DNA from: Clostridiales bacterium | GTDB lineage: Bacteria > Bacillota > Clostridia > Lachnospirales > Lachnospiraceae | Assembly (NCBI GenBank): GCA_018372435.1 | Contig: JAHAJA010000009.1 | Span: 1 to 64,000, forward strand | DNA: 64,000 nt | Direction of reading: 5' to 3' | Shown: in pieces, positions 8,249 through 16,536 of the stretch | Layout: each line of letters opens with the position of its first letter | Numbering within the stretch: the stretch's first letter is position 1 | Notes under the pieces: model-generated | The model's database searches: none | Told to the model about the DNA's origin: nothing | Seen by the model: only the letters and a program-made list of their open reading frames with translations | Translations under genes and position numbers: made by a program

Positions 8249-9277
8249 ATGAGTTTCAAAATAATCAAAGAAGTAATGTCCCCATCAGAATTAAAACAAG
8301 CCTTACCAGTTCCAGCTGAACATGCTAAATGGAAGGCAAATCGCGATGAAAAGATCAAAAAAGCCCTTACAGGTGAATCAGATAAATTTCTAGTTATTAT
8401 TGGTCCTTGTTCTGCAGATAATGAAGATTCTGTATGTGACTACATAAATCGTCTTGCAAAAGTTCAAGATAAAGTATCTGACAAATTAATAATTATTCCT
8501 CGTATCTACACGAACAAGCCTAGAACAACAGGAGAAGGTTATAAAGGAATCGTTCATCAACCAAACCCAGAGAAAGAACCTGATCTTAAGGAAGGTTTAA
8601 TGGCTATGAGAAGAATGCATCTTCGCGCTATTGCCGAAACTGGTCTTGCTGCCGCTGATGAGATGTTATACCCAGAAAACTGGCCTTATGTAGACGATAT
8701 CTTATCTTATGTAGCTGTTGGTGCCCGTTCTGTTGAAGATCAACAACATAGACTCACAATCAGTGGAATGGATGTTGCTGCTGGTATGAAGAATCCTACA
8801 AGTGGTGACCTTTCTGTAATGTTAAACTCTGTTGTCGCAGCACAATGTAGTCATACTTTCCTATATCGTGCATACGAAGTAGAAACTTCAGGAAACCCAC
8901 TGGCTCATACAATCCTTCGGGGAGCTGTTAACAAGCATGGTCAATCAATTCCTAATTATCACTATGAAGACTTAATTCGTCTAGTTGATATGTACGCAGA
9001 AAGAGACTTACAAAATCCAGCTGCTATCGTTGATGCAAACCATGCAAATTCTAATAAATTATATGACCAACAACCTCGTATCATTAAAGAAATTCTACAC
9101 AGCCGTAAAGTATCTAATGATATTGCAACTCTTGTAAAAGGTGTAATGATTGAAAGTTACATCGAACCAGGTTGCCAAAAGATTTCTGACCACATCTACG
9201 GAAAATCAATTACTGATCCTTGTCTAGGTTGGAAAGAAACAGAAGAATTATTATATACTATCGCTGAACAAGTATAA
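8249..9277 (+). CDS. 3-deoxy-7-phosphoheptulonate (DAHP) synthase, class I
   Basis: Catalyses phosphoenolpyruvate + erythrose 4-phosphate to DAHP, the first step of the shikimate pathway, in the cytoplasm. The 342 residues match the AroF/G/H (type I-alpha) group. Typical blocks are present: VIIGPCSADN (residues 49-58), the IPRIYTNKPRTTGEGYKG phosphate-binding region, and VDANHANSNK near residue 262. No chorismate mutase or ACT domain is fused. It is monocistronic: SD AAAGGAG, and a palindromic terminator right after the stop. The paralogue (AroF, G or H type) and its feedback amino acid cannot be fixed from sequence alone. Confidence 0.93.
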   Translation: MSFKIIKEVMSPSELKQALPVPAEHAKWKANRDEKIKKALTGESDKFLVIIGPCSADNEDSVCDYINRLAKVQDKVSDKLIIIPRIYTNKPRTTGEGYKGIVHQPNPEKEPDLKEGLMAMRRMHLRAIAETGLAAADEMLYPENWPYVDDILSYVAVGARSVEDQQHRLTISGMDVAAGMKNPTSGDLSVMLNSVVAAQCSHTFLYRAYEVETSGNPLAHTILRGAVNKHGQSIPNYHYEDLIRLVDMYAERDLQNPAAIVDANHANSNKLYDQQPRIIKEILHSRKVSNDIATLVKGVMIESYIEPGCQKISDHIYGKSITDPCLGWKETEELLYTIAEQV

Positions 9278-9280
9278 GAT

Positions 9281-9313
9281 AAGAGGCTGTTGCAAAATTG
9301 CAACAGCCTCTTT
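9281..9313. terminator. GAGGCTGTTGCAAAAT palindrome, copy 1
   Basis: AGAGGCTGTTGCAA and TTGCAACAGCCTCT pair perfectly around a short AT loop and are followed by TTTA. It lies between the convergent DAHP synthase and spoIIM genes. First of four related palindromes in the window (others at 25767, 38019, 54521). Confidence 0.85.
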
Positions 9314-9360
9314 AATATCAATTCATATGTAGATAAATACAGTCAAACAAATTTTCTATG

Positions 9361-9981
9361 CTACTGCTTCATAATCCACTCAACAACATTCCTAACTAAA
9401 GCACTATTAATATAGGTTTCAACGATACAACCAATCCAAAGAAATAACAATAACAACAGAATAATAGGTAGGTATTCCCTAGTTATACTCTTCTTTCCTT
9501 TAAACGAGACTTTACTACTAAAATATAAATTCTCGCATAAGTCATAGCCTTTCTTAACCATCAGGATATATACAGGTATGTATATTATACATTGCGGAAA
9601 AATGTTAGCAAAATAAACAATGATACCTTTGAATCCATAGCATAATATAGAACTAGATAAAGCAAATCCTATACATATACCCTTATATGTGATTAATAAG
9701 GATAATAAAGGCATCCCAAACACCATACAGCAACTAATCCATACCAAAATAAATTCCTTTAGTCTACTAGTAATTATGTATTTCATCAGACTCCCATAAT
9801 TGACTTTGATCAGATTTACATTAGTACTAAAATAACGATTAATCGTCTCCAAATCATTCAGATAGAATCTTTGTAATATATTTGCTGCTATAGTCCCAAG
9901 TACAATACCTATTAATAAAAGGATTGCTGCAAGGCGATAAATTCCTATTCGATTCTTCAACATATTCATAGTACTCTTCAT
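9361..9981 (-). CDS. spoIIM: Stage II sporulation protein M family
   Basis: An integral membrane protein of 206 residues with about five helices (roughly 17-38, 78-100, 103-128, 130-145, 168-187). SpoIIM belongs to the SpoIID-SpoIIM-SpoIIP machine that remodels septal peptidoglycan during engulfment of the forespore. Length and helix layout fit, and its position just downstream of a Nudix ADP-ribose pyrophosphatase gene is shared with other spore formers. SD GGGAGG lies before the ATG. Confidence 0.88.
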   Translation of the reverse strand: MKSTMNMLKNRIGIYRLAAILLLIGIVLGTIAANILQRFYLNDLETINRYFSTNVNLIKVNYGSLMKYIITSRLKEFILVWISCCMVFGMPLLSLLITYKGICIGFALSSSILCYGFKGIIVYFANIFPQCIIYIPVYILMVKKGYDLCENLYFSSKVSFKGKKSITREYLPIILLLLLFLWIGCIVETYINSALVRNVVEWIMKQ

Positions 9982-10052
9982 ACAGTTTCCTCCCTTAACA
10001 AAAATGTACTAGTTATACTATGATATGTTAGAAGAACAGAAAAAATGATTGC

Positions 10053-10586
10053 TTATAGATTTCTTTTCGCTTTATAGGACATGATTGCGGCAATCGTCTT
10101 AGCATCTTCTATCGTCCCATTGAAAATCATCTCTACAAGTTCCTCTAAAGTATATCGTTCAATACTTACAAACTCATCTTCATCCAGATGTTGTTTTGAT
10201 GGAATTAATTCCGTTGTATAATAGATTCCTATCTTCTCATTACAAAAGGCTACCGTTGTATATAGGTCAATAAGATGTTCTACGTGCTCTGTACGGTATC
10301 CAGTTTCCTCTTCTAGTTCTCGAATTGCACATGTCATCATGTCTTCTTCTGGCTCTTTGCCACCGGCTGGTATCTCTAATGTATATCTTTCTATTGCGTT
10401 TCGGTACTGGCGTACCATTAAAATCTTTCCATTCTCATCTACAGGAATTATTGCTGCTGCTCCTTTATGATTAATGAGATCCCATTCTACTATTTTTTTG
10501 TTTGGTAATTCCATTGTATCTGAATAGAATTCTACAATAGCTCCCTTATGTTTTAATTCTCGTTTTACTCTCTTATATTCTTCCAT
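10053..10586 (-). CDS. nudF: ADP-ribose pyrophosphatase (Nudix hydrolase)
   Basis: Hydrolyses ADP-ribose to AMP and ribose 5-phosphate. The 177 residues contain a complete Nudix box (G-x5-E-x7-REUxEExGU) ending RELEEETGY, preceded by the LEIPAGG block typical of the ADPRase subfamily. The start codon has a rather distant AAGGAG (about 12 bases). It lies 71 bases before spoIIM on the same strand, with its own promoter at 10652-10680. Substrate is assigned from subfamily features. Confidence 0.88.
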   Translation of the reverse strand: MEEYKRVKRELKHKGAIVEFYSDTMELPNKKIVEWDLINHKGAAAIIPVDENGKILMVRQYRNAIERYTLEIPAGGKEPEEDMMTCAIRELEEETGYRTEHVEHLIDLYTTVAFCNEKIGIYYTTELIPSKQHLDEDEFVSIERYTLEELVEMIFNGTIEDAKTIAAIMSYKAKRNL

Positions 10587-10651
10587 AGTATAATCATGCT
10601 CCTTTCAAAACTATTAACTTAATCAATTGTAAAACTCTTCAAAAAGTCGAT

Positions 10652-10680
10652 AACATATCTGCTTTTAAACTATAAGTCAA
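10652..10680 (-). promoter_or_regulatory. Promoter of nudF-spoIIM
   Basis: On the minus strand TTGACT (10680-10675), a 17-base spacer and TATGTT (10657-10652). Confidence 0.55.
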
Positions 10681-10766
10681 TTTGCTTTTATTAAGCTATT
10701 GACTAACGTGCTATACTACATAACACTCTACTCAATTAAGTAATAGTTTAATCCTAAATGGCTGAA

Positions 10767-10819
10767 AAGTCTATATAATATCATCGTATTAAAGTAACAG
10801 AATGATATTATATAGACTT
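10767..10819. terminator. AT-rich 18-base inverted repeat between aspC and nudF
   Basis: AAGTCTATATAATATCAT (10767-10784) and its exact complement ATGATATTATATAGACTT (10802-10819) enclose 17 bases. On the minus strand TTTTC follows, so it may end the aspartate aminotransferase transcript. Confidence 0.6.
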
Positions 10820-10829
10820 CGTTTTACTT

Positions 10830-10856
10830 TATGATAGAATCATAGATTCCATCATA
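10830..10856. repeat. Second small hairpin after aspC
   Basis: TATGATAGAATC and GATTCCATCATA pair (one G-U) around ATA. No T run follows on either strand, so a processing or stabilising hairpin is as likely as a terminator. Confidence 0.4.
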
Positions 10857-10885
10857 ATAAACTATACTATTAAGTGGGTTTACAT

Positions 10886-12085
10886 TTACGCTACATCATT
10901 GATGAATCTTTCAATTCTATCTAATCCTTTTTTGATTTGTTCCAATGAAATTGCATAGGATAAACGAATATGGTCATCAAATCCAAAGTCAGCACATGGA
11001 ATAACTGCAACATTATATTCATCGATTAATATAGCTGCAAGTTTACTAACTGTTTCAACTTTTTCACCTTTGTATGATTTATTCAACAAATTACTGATAT
11101 CAATGAAACAGTAAAATGCTCCTGTAGGCTCTACCGTGTCGATTAAAGGCATCTTGCTTAAACGATCATACATATATTCTCTACGTTTGTTGAACTCATA
11201 TTTCATTACTTCAACCGTCTTCTGAGGTCCAGTTAAAGCTTCAACTGTAGCTTTTTGTGCTATTGAGTTAGGGTTTGAAGTTTGATGGCTTTGTATACTT
11301 CCCATCAATTTAGCAATTTCAACTGATGACCCAGTATAACCAATTCTCCAGCCCGTCATTGCATAACTCTTAGCGACACCACTACACGTAATTGTTCTCT
11401 TATAGATCTCTTCTCCCAATGAACCAATACTTACATGCACATCTTCACCATAGATTAAGTTTTCATACATCTCATCCGCTATAACATAGATATCTTTCTT
11501 AACAACAACATCTGCAATGGCTTGTAATTCTTCTTTTGAATATACCATACCCGTTGGGTTATTAGGAGTATTCAAGATAACAGCTTTCGTTTTTTCCGTA
11601 CAGGCTTCTTCCAATTGCTTTGCTGTTAATTTGTAATTCTGTGTTTTATCACATCTTACTACTACAGGAACACCACCCGATAACTTAATTATCTCCGGGT
11701 AACTTAACCAGAAAGGTGCAGGTATAATTACTTCATCTCCAGGATTTAATATTGCAGTAAAGATATTCGTTAAAGAATGTTTTCCCCCGTTACTGATAAC
11801 GATTTGATTTGGTTGGTATTGTAATTTATTAAAATTAGCAAACTTGGTACAAATTGCTTTCTTCAATTCTTCAATACCTGCAGCTGGTGTATATTTAGTA
11901 AATCCATCATGAATTGCTTTGATAGCAGCATTATTAATATTCTCAGGGGTATTAAAATCTGGCTCTCCAGCGCCAAATCCTACTACATCGATACCTTGTG
12001 CCTTCAATTCCTTTGCCTTTGCTGTAATTGCTAATGTTGATGAAGGTTTAACTTCTTGTGCCTTCCTTGATAATGTTAAAGCCAT
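10886..12085 (-). CDS. aspC: Pyridoxal-phosphate aspartate aminotransferase (class I)
   Basis: A 399-residue fold-type I aminotransferase of the AAT I-beta subgroup, converting aspartate + 2-oxoglutarate to oxaloacetate + glutamate. PLP-binding residues are visible: NNPTG (175-179), D204 in ADEMY, and the Schiff-base lysine K239 in SGVAKSYAMTGWRIGY; the substrate-carboxylate Arg near the C-terminus is in HIRLSYA. It is monocistronic, with a promoter at 12178-12206. The exact amino-acid range could include related prephenate or aromatic substrates. Confidence 0.9.
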   Translation of the reverse strand: MALTLSRKAQEVKPSSTLAITAKAKELKAQGIDVVGFGAGEPDFNTPENINNAAIKAIHDGFTKYTPAAGIEELKKAICTKFANFNKLQYQPNQIVISNGGKHSLTNIFTAILNPGDEVIIPAPFWLSYPEIIKLSGGVPVVVRCDKTQNYKLTAKQLEEACTEKTKAVILNTPNNPTGMVYSKEELQAIADVVVKKDIYVIADEMYENLIYGEDVHVSIGSLGEEIYKRTITCSGVAKSYAMTGWRIGYTGSSVEIAKLMGSIQSHQTSNPNSIAQKATVEALTGPQKTVEVMKYEFNKRREYMYDRLSKMPLIDTVEPTGAFYCFIDISNLLNKSYKGEKVETVSKLAAILIDEYNVAVIPCADFGFDDHIRLSYAISLEQIKKGLDRIERFINDVA

Positions 12086-12177
12086 ATTGTGTACCTACCC
12101 TTTCTAACTAAATGCAATGAAATATTCCATTTTTTATGATTTTATCTATGTATTTTCCTATTTATCTTTCTTTCATT

Positions 12178-12206
12178 ATTGTAATATAGAACGACTAATA
12201 ATGCAA
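12178..12206 (-). promoter_or_regulatory. Promoter of aspC
   Basis: On the minus strand TTGCAT (12206-12201), a 17-base spacer and TACAAT (12183-12178), about 90 bases before the ATG. Between this promoter and the rny terminator (12207-12447) I see only AT-rich sequence. Confidence 0.6.
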
Positions 12207-12447
12207 GTTTTTATTTGTTCTAATTCTTATTAAACATGCTTATTTGATCTGTTACTTTAAATATCAGTGGTTTTATAGCAATCTCTTATTTTACTTATTA
12301 ATATTTTGCAAGTTTACTACCATTTTATTGCATTTCCTTTGAAATGTTTCCTACATATTCATGAATGTTTCACATGAGGTTGCTATATTCTTATGTTACA
12401 CTATTGATTCAGATCATTAATGTTTTAAATAGTGCCCACACGCAAAA

Positions 12448-12483
12448 AAAGATATAGTGAAAATTAATTTTCACTATATCTTT
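12448..12483 (-). terminator. Terminator of rny
   Basis: AAAGATATAGTGAAAA and TTTTCACTATATCTTT pair perfectly. On the minus strand a run of seven T follows. Confidence 0.9.
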
Positions 12484-12500
12484 ACTATCATTACTTTACA

Positions 12501-14057
12501 CTATTTTGCGTAATCAATTACTCTTGATTCACGAATTACATTAACCTTAATTTGTCCTGGATACTCTAGTTCTGACTCTATTTGTTTTGATAAGTCACGA
12601 GCAAGTAATACCATATCAGCATCACTGATTGCTTCAGGAACTACCATTACACGTACTTCCCTACCGGCTTGTATTGCAAAAGACTTATCTACTCCCTTAA
12701 AGCTATTCGTAATATCTTCTAATTGTTTTAACCTGTTAGTATAAGTTTCTAAAGTTTCTCTTCTTGCACCAGGTCTTGCAGCTGATATTGTATCTGCAGC
12801 TTGTACTATACAAGCGATCAATGTTTCAGCCTCCACATCACCATGATGTGACTCTACTGCATTGATTACAATAGGGGATTCTTTGTATTTTCTACATAGA
12901 TCAACACCTATTTGAATATGTGAACCTTCCATTTCATGGTCGACAGATTTACCAATGTCATGTAATAATCCAGCTCTCTTAGCCATCTTAATATCTACAC
13001 CGATTTCACCAGCTAAAAGTCCAGATAAATGTGCAACTTCAATCGAATGTTTCAAAGCATTCTGTCCATAACTCGTTCTGAACTTCATTTTACCTAAAAG
13101 TCTTACTAGTTCTGGGTGAATTCCATGAACACCAACTTCTAAAGTTGCTGCTTCACCTTCTTCACGAATCATAACTTCAACTTCTTTTTGTGCTTTTTCA
13201 ACCATTTCTTCAATTCTAGCTGGATGAATACGTCCATCTACAATTAATTTCTCTAAAGCAATTCTAGCAACTTCTCTTCTAATAGGATCAAATCCTGATA
13301 AAATTACAGCTTCTGGTGTATCATCAATAATTAAATCAACACCTGTCATAGTTTCTAATGTACGGATATTACGTCCTTCACGTCCTATGATTCTACCTTT
13401 CATTTCATCGTTTGGAAGTTGAACTACAGAAATAGTGCTTTCTGCTACATGGTCTGCAGCACATTTTTGGATAGCTGTAACAACATAATCTTTCGCTTTT
13501 TTATCAGCTTCCTCTTTTGCCTTACTTTCAAGTTCTTTTACTAACATAGCTGTTTCATGTTTTACTTCATCTTCAACAGTTTTTAAAAGATAATCTTTTG
13601 CTTGTTCGGAGGTCAGTCCAGAAATCTTCTCTAACTCCTGTAATCTTCTGTCATGAAGTTCTTCAACCTCTGCTCTCAACTTATCAAGTTCAGCTTCTTT
13701 TACAGAAAGTTTAGATTCTTTCTTTTCTAGTGCTTCAGTTTTTCTATCTAAAGTCTCTTCTTTAGTTAGAACACGCTTTTCGTAACGTTGTAAGTCTGCT
13801 CTTCGTTCCTTAGTTTCCTTCTCAAGCTCATTCTTAGTTCTTAAAGACTCTTCCTTTGCTTCAAGTAGGGCTTCTCGTTTCTTAGTTTCAGCTGTTTTCA
13901 AAGCTTCATCTATGATTTCTCTTGCCTTATCTTCTGCATTGCCTACCTTTTCTTCATAAACTTTCTTTCTATAAGAAATAGCAGCAATCCATACAAGAGG
14001 AGCGACGATTACCAAGGTAATAACAATAGCTAGTATTATTTTTACTAATTCTGGCAC
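12501..14057 (-). CDS. rny: Ribonuclease Y
   Basis: Membrane-anchored endoribonuclease that starts mRNA decay in Firmicutes. The 518 residues show the complete layout: N-terminal transmembrane helix (about 4-27), long coiled coil (30-200), KH RNA-binding domain (about 208-270, with GRIIGREGRNIRTLE), and HD domain with LLHDIGKSVDH as the metal site. Translation starts at GTG 14057, with AAGGAGG upstream. It follows recA-recX as in many Clostridia but has its own promoter (14107-14135) and terminator. Confidence 0.97.
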   Translation of the reverse strand: MPELVKIILAIVITLVIVAPLVWIAAISYRKKVYEEKVGNAEDKAREIIDEALKTAETKKREALLEAKEESLRTKNELEKETKERRADLQRYEKRVLTKEETLDRKTEALEKKESKLSVKEAELDKLRAEVEELHDRRLQELEKISGLTSEQAKDYLLKTVEDEVKHETAMLVKELESKAKEEADKKAKDYVVTAIQKCAADHVAESTISVVQLPNDEMKGRIIGREGRNIRTLETMTGVDLIIDDTPEAVILSGFDPIRREVARIALEKLIVDGRIHPARIEEMVEKAQKEVEVMIREEGEAATLEVGVHGIHPELVRLLGKMKFRTSYGQNALKHSIEVAHLSGLLAGEIGVDIKMAKRAGLLHDIGKSVDHEMEGSHIQIGVDLCRKYKESPIVINAVESHHGDVEAETLIACIVQAADTISAARPGARRETLETYTNRLKQLEDITNSFKGVDKSFAIQAGREVRVMVVPEAISDADMVLLARDLSKQIESELEYPGQIKVNVIRESRVIDYAK

Positions 14058-14106
14058 AGGAGCACCTCCTTATTCAATTTTCATTGTACGTTAATACAAC
14101 ACTTAA

Positions 14107-14135
14107 ATTTTATACTGTTTTAGATTGGATGTCAA
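14107..14135 (-). promoter_or_regulatory. Promoter of rny
   Basis: On the minus strand a consensus TTGACA (14135-14130), a 17-base spacer and TAAAAT (14112-14107). Confidence 0.75.
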
Positions 14136-14258
14136 GTATCGTTCTAACAATTTTATGCAAAATGTATAAATTTCGAGTAAATAAATGTTTTTTTTCATTT
14201 TATTTATGATTATGTAATTTACTATCTCCATAAGAAAAATACAAACATAAAGAAAGAA

Positions 14259-14298
14259 AAGTCTAGTTATGGAATAATTTATTCCACAATCTAGACTT
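14259..14298 (-). terminator. Terminator of recA-recX
   Basis: AAGTCTAG and CTAGACTT form the outer stem and TGGAATAA and TTATTCCA the inner one. On the minus strand TTTTCTTTCTTT follows. Confidence 0.85.
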
Positions 14299-14303
14299 CC
14301 CTA

Positions 14304-14906
14304 TTAAAACGAAATATATTCATGTATTTCCTGTGAAGAAAAGCCTTTTCGATAAAGATAAGCCCCTATCTTACGTTTTTCATCAACTGTAAGTTCCTCA
14401 ATACGTTCTAACGAACCAATCTTTTTAATTATTGCACGTACAAGGGCATTGTTTTCGTTACTATATTCCTCATCAAAAGCAATAGTAATATACTCTTTGC
14501 ATACCCCTTTTTGTTGTAGTGTGAATTCAATCTGCTTACGGCTTTGCGTATCTTTCTTATATCTTACATAATTCCTTGCATAACGTTCATCATCTATATA
14601 TCCATAACCAATAACATACTCAATTGCATCATTAATAGCCTTCTGCGGATAATATAGTTTTGCAAGTTTATCACGTAATCCCTTTTCCGAATAATCCATC
14701 GATTTAAGTAAAAGCATTGCTTTCATCTTTGCTCTTCTTAGAACGATATCTTTATAGATTATTTCAAGTTCTTCTGGTGTAATTTCCATCTGCTCTTCTA
14801 ACTTGTGTTTTCTAATATCAGTAATATATAGTAGGAGTTGGAATTCCTCCTCTATATATATCCGATACCTCTTCTTGTCAATCTGTTCTATCTTTGTAAG
14901 AATCAT
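14304..14906 (-). CDS. recX: Regulatory protein RecX
   Basis: A 200-residue modulator that binds RecA filaments and restrains recombinase activity. The family pattern of three-helix RecX repeats is visible, with S(E/D)KGLRDKL and YGYIDDERYARNYVRYK as the diagnostic segment (about 80-120). The start lies two bases after the recA stop, so the pair is translationally coupled and shares the SOS-type recA promoter. Confidence 0.93.
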   Translation of the reverse strand: MILTKIEQIDKKRYRIYIEEEFQLLLYITDIRKHKLEEQMEITPEELEIIYKDIVLRRAKMKAMLLLKSMDYSEKGLRDKLAKLYYPQKAINDAIEYVIGYGYIDDERYARNYVRYKKDTQSRKQIEFTLQQKGVCKEYITIAFDEEYSNENNALVRAIIKKIGSLERIEELTVDEKRKIGAYLYRKGFSSQEIHEYISF

Positions 14907-14908
14907 TC

Positions 14909-15961
14909 TTATTCTTCGTCCATATCCTTACTAACGTCACCTACTTTACTTGTAACAGTAGCTGCACCATCAAGATTGAATTTATCACGAACTTGTTGTT
15001 TAATTTCTTCAAATATATCTGGATTTTCTTTTAGATATAATTTGGAGTTTTCTCTACCTTGGCCAATCTTAGCATCGTTGTAAGCATACCACGCACCACT
15101 CTTAACAACTATCCCTTCGTTGGCAGCAAGGTCAAGTACATCACCTTCTCTTGAAATTCCCTGTCCAAACATAATATCAAATTCAGCTTCTTTGAATGGA
15201 GGCGCAATCTTATTCTTAACTACTTTAATTCTTGTACGGTTACCTACGATTTCTCCACCTTGTTTTAACGCTTCAATTCTACGTACGTCCAGACGGATTG
15301 ATGAATAGAATTTTAATGCTCTACCACCTGTAGTTGTTTCAGGGCTACCAAACATTACGCCCACTTTTTCACGTAACTGGTTGATAAAGATAACAATACA
15401 ATTAGATTTACTGATTACAGCTGTTAACTTACGTAACGCTTGTGACATAAGTCTTGCTTGTAAACCTACGTGACTGTCTCCCATATCACCATCAATTTCA
15501 GCCTTAGGTACTAACGCAGCAACAGAATCGACAATTACGATATCAACGGCACCAGAACGAACCATTGTCTCTGTAATCTCTAATGCTTGTTCCCCATTAT
15601 CCGGTTGAGAGATATATAAATTATCAATATCAACACCGATATTCTTAGCATATGCTGGATCAAGAGCATGTTCTGCATCGATGAAACCTGCAATACCACC
15701 TCTGTTTTGAACTTCAGCAACCATGTGTAAAGCTACTGTAGTCTTACCACTTGATTCTGGTCCATATACCTCTACGATTCTTCCTCTTGGTATTCCACCA
15801 AGACCTAATGCAACGTCAAGACTTAATGCACCCGTAGGCACTGTTTCTATATTCATATGAGCACTTGTATCACCAAGTTTCATAACAGATCCTTTACCAT
15901 ATTGTTTTTCGATTTGAGCCAATGCAGACTCTAATGCTTTTAATTTATTTTCATCTCTCAT
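14909..15961 (-). CDS. recA: Recombinase RecA
   Basis: ATP-dependent strand-exchange protein of homologous recombination and coprotease for LexA. The 350 residues are complete: Walker A GPESSGKTT (66-74), Walker B region VDIVIVDSVAALVP, the DNA-binding loops, and an acidic C-terminus (KDMDEE). SD AGGAG lies before the ATG. The promoter (16009-16037) is consensus-like and a LexA box lies just after the transcription start, so SOS induction is expected. Confidence 0.99.
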   Translation of the reverse strand: MRDENKLKALESALAQIEKQYGKGSVMKLGDTSAHMNIETVPTGALSLDVALGLGGIPRGRIVEVYGPESSGKTTVALHMVAEVQNRGGIAGFIDAEHALDPAYAKNIGVDIDNLYISQPDNGEQALEITETMVRSGAVDIVIVDSVAALVPKAEIDGDMGDSHVGLQARLMSQALRKLTAVISKSNCIVIFINQLREKVGVMFGSPETTTGGRALKFYSSIRLDVRRIEALKQGGEIVGNRTRIKVVKNKIAPPFKEAEFDIMFGQGISREGDVLDLAANEGIVVKSGAWYAYNDAKIGQGRENSKLYLKENPDIFEEIKQQVRDKFNLDGAATVTSKVGDVSKDMDEE

Positions 15962-15983
15962 TATTATCTCTCCTTTATGTAGC

Positions 15984-15995
15984 GAACTAATGTTC
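15984..15995. promoter_or_regulatory. LexA (SOS) box of recA
   Basis: GAACTAATGTTC matches the Firmicute LexA site GAAC-N4-GTTC with both half-sites perfect. It lies 13 bases downstream of the recA -10 box, where bound LexA would block transcription. Confidence 0.85.
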
Positions 15996-16008
15996 TTTTA
16001 CTATCAAT

Positions 16009-16037
16009 ATAGTACCGTATTTTCAAACTTATGTCAA
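16009..16037 (-). promoter_or_regulatory. recA promoter
   Basis: On the minus strand TTGACA (16037-16032), a 17-base spacer and TACTAT (16014-16009). Confidence 0.85.
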
Positions 16038-16311
16038 CTGTAATATCACTTCCTTTTTCTGTATTATGTAAGATTTTAAAAGCTATTAATAATATTTTAC
16101 GAAACACACCTCCAAACTAAGCTTTAAGCTTGTACTACACAAAACAATAGAACTTAATTACCATAAGGTTTAAGTTTATAAATACATATCAATAAAAAAG
16201 CGGGGTATAATTAGTGTAGTAAATTAGGATTTTTCTTTGAAATTCCTGATTAAGAATTCAAACTAAGATTATTAACAAGATTTCAGACTATAAGCTCTAG
16301 AATTTATGAAT

Positions 16312-16416
16312 ATAGTAATTATACCATACAGCTTTCAATGTGTAAACATATATTTCCATTTTATCTATAAATTACAGTTAATAATTTAGTATATGTTTAC
16401 TTTTAGCTTATACTAT
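16312..16416. repeat. Orphan 105-base imperfect palindrome
   Basis: Nested inverted repeats lie between the ilvA terminator and the recA promoter: ATAGTA/TACTAT (outer), AGCT/AGCT, and an 11-base exact pair GTAAACATATA (16342-16352) / TATATGTTTAC (16390-16400). There is no coding potential, and the rest of the gap 16040-16478 shows nothing I can name. Confidence 0.45.
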
Positions 16417-16478
16417 TATTTTCAACCAAGCTTTTTCACAAGTATATTGATCCTCCATCTATAATCTATCAGTAATAC

Positions 16479-16519
16479 AAACCCCCTAGGTTATAGTTAA
16501 ACTATACTCTAGGGGGGTT
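16479..16519 (-). terminator. Terminator of the threonine ammonia-lyase gene
   Basis: A GC-rich outer stem AACCCCCTAG / CTAGGGGGGTT encloses TATAGTT / AACTATA. On the minus strand the stem ends in TTTG. Confidence 0.85.
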
Positions 16520-16536
16520 ATTTCAGCTAATTGTTT

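Noticed and set aside
15966..16109. An open frame of about 47 codons on the minus strand from a GTG next to GGAGGT, ending just before recA
   Set aside because: It runs through the consensus recA promoter and the LexA box, the SD-start spacing is too short, and the codon content looks random.
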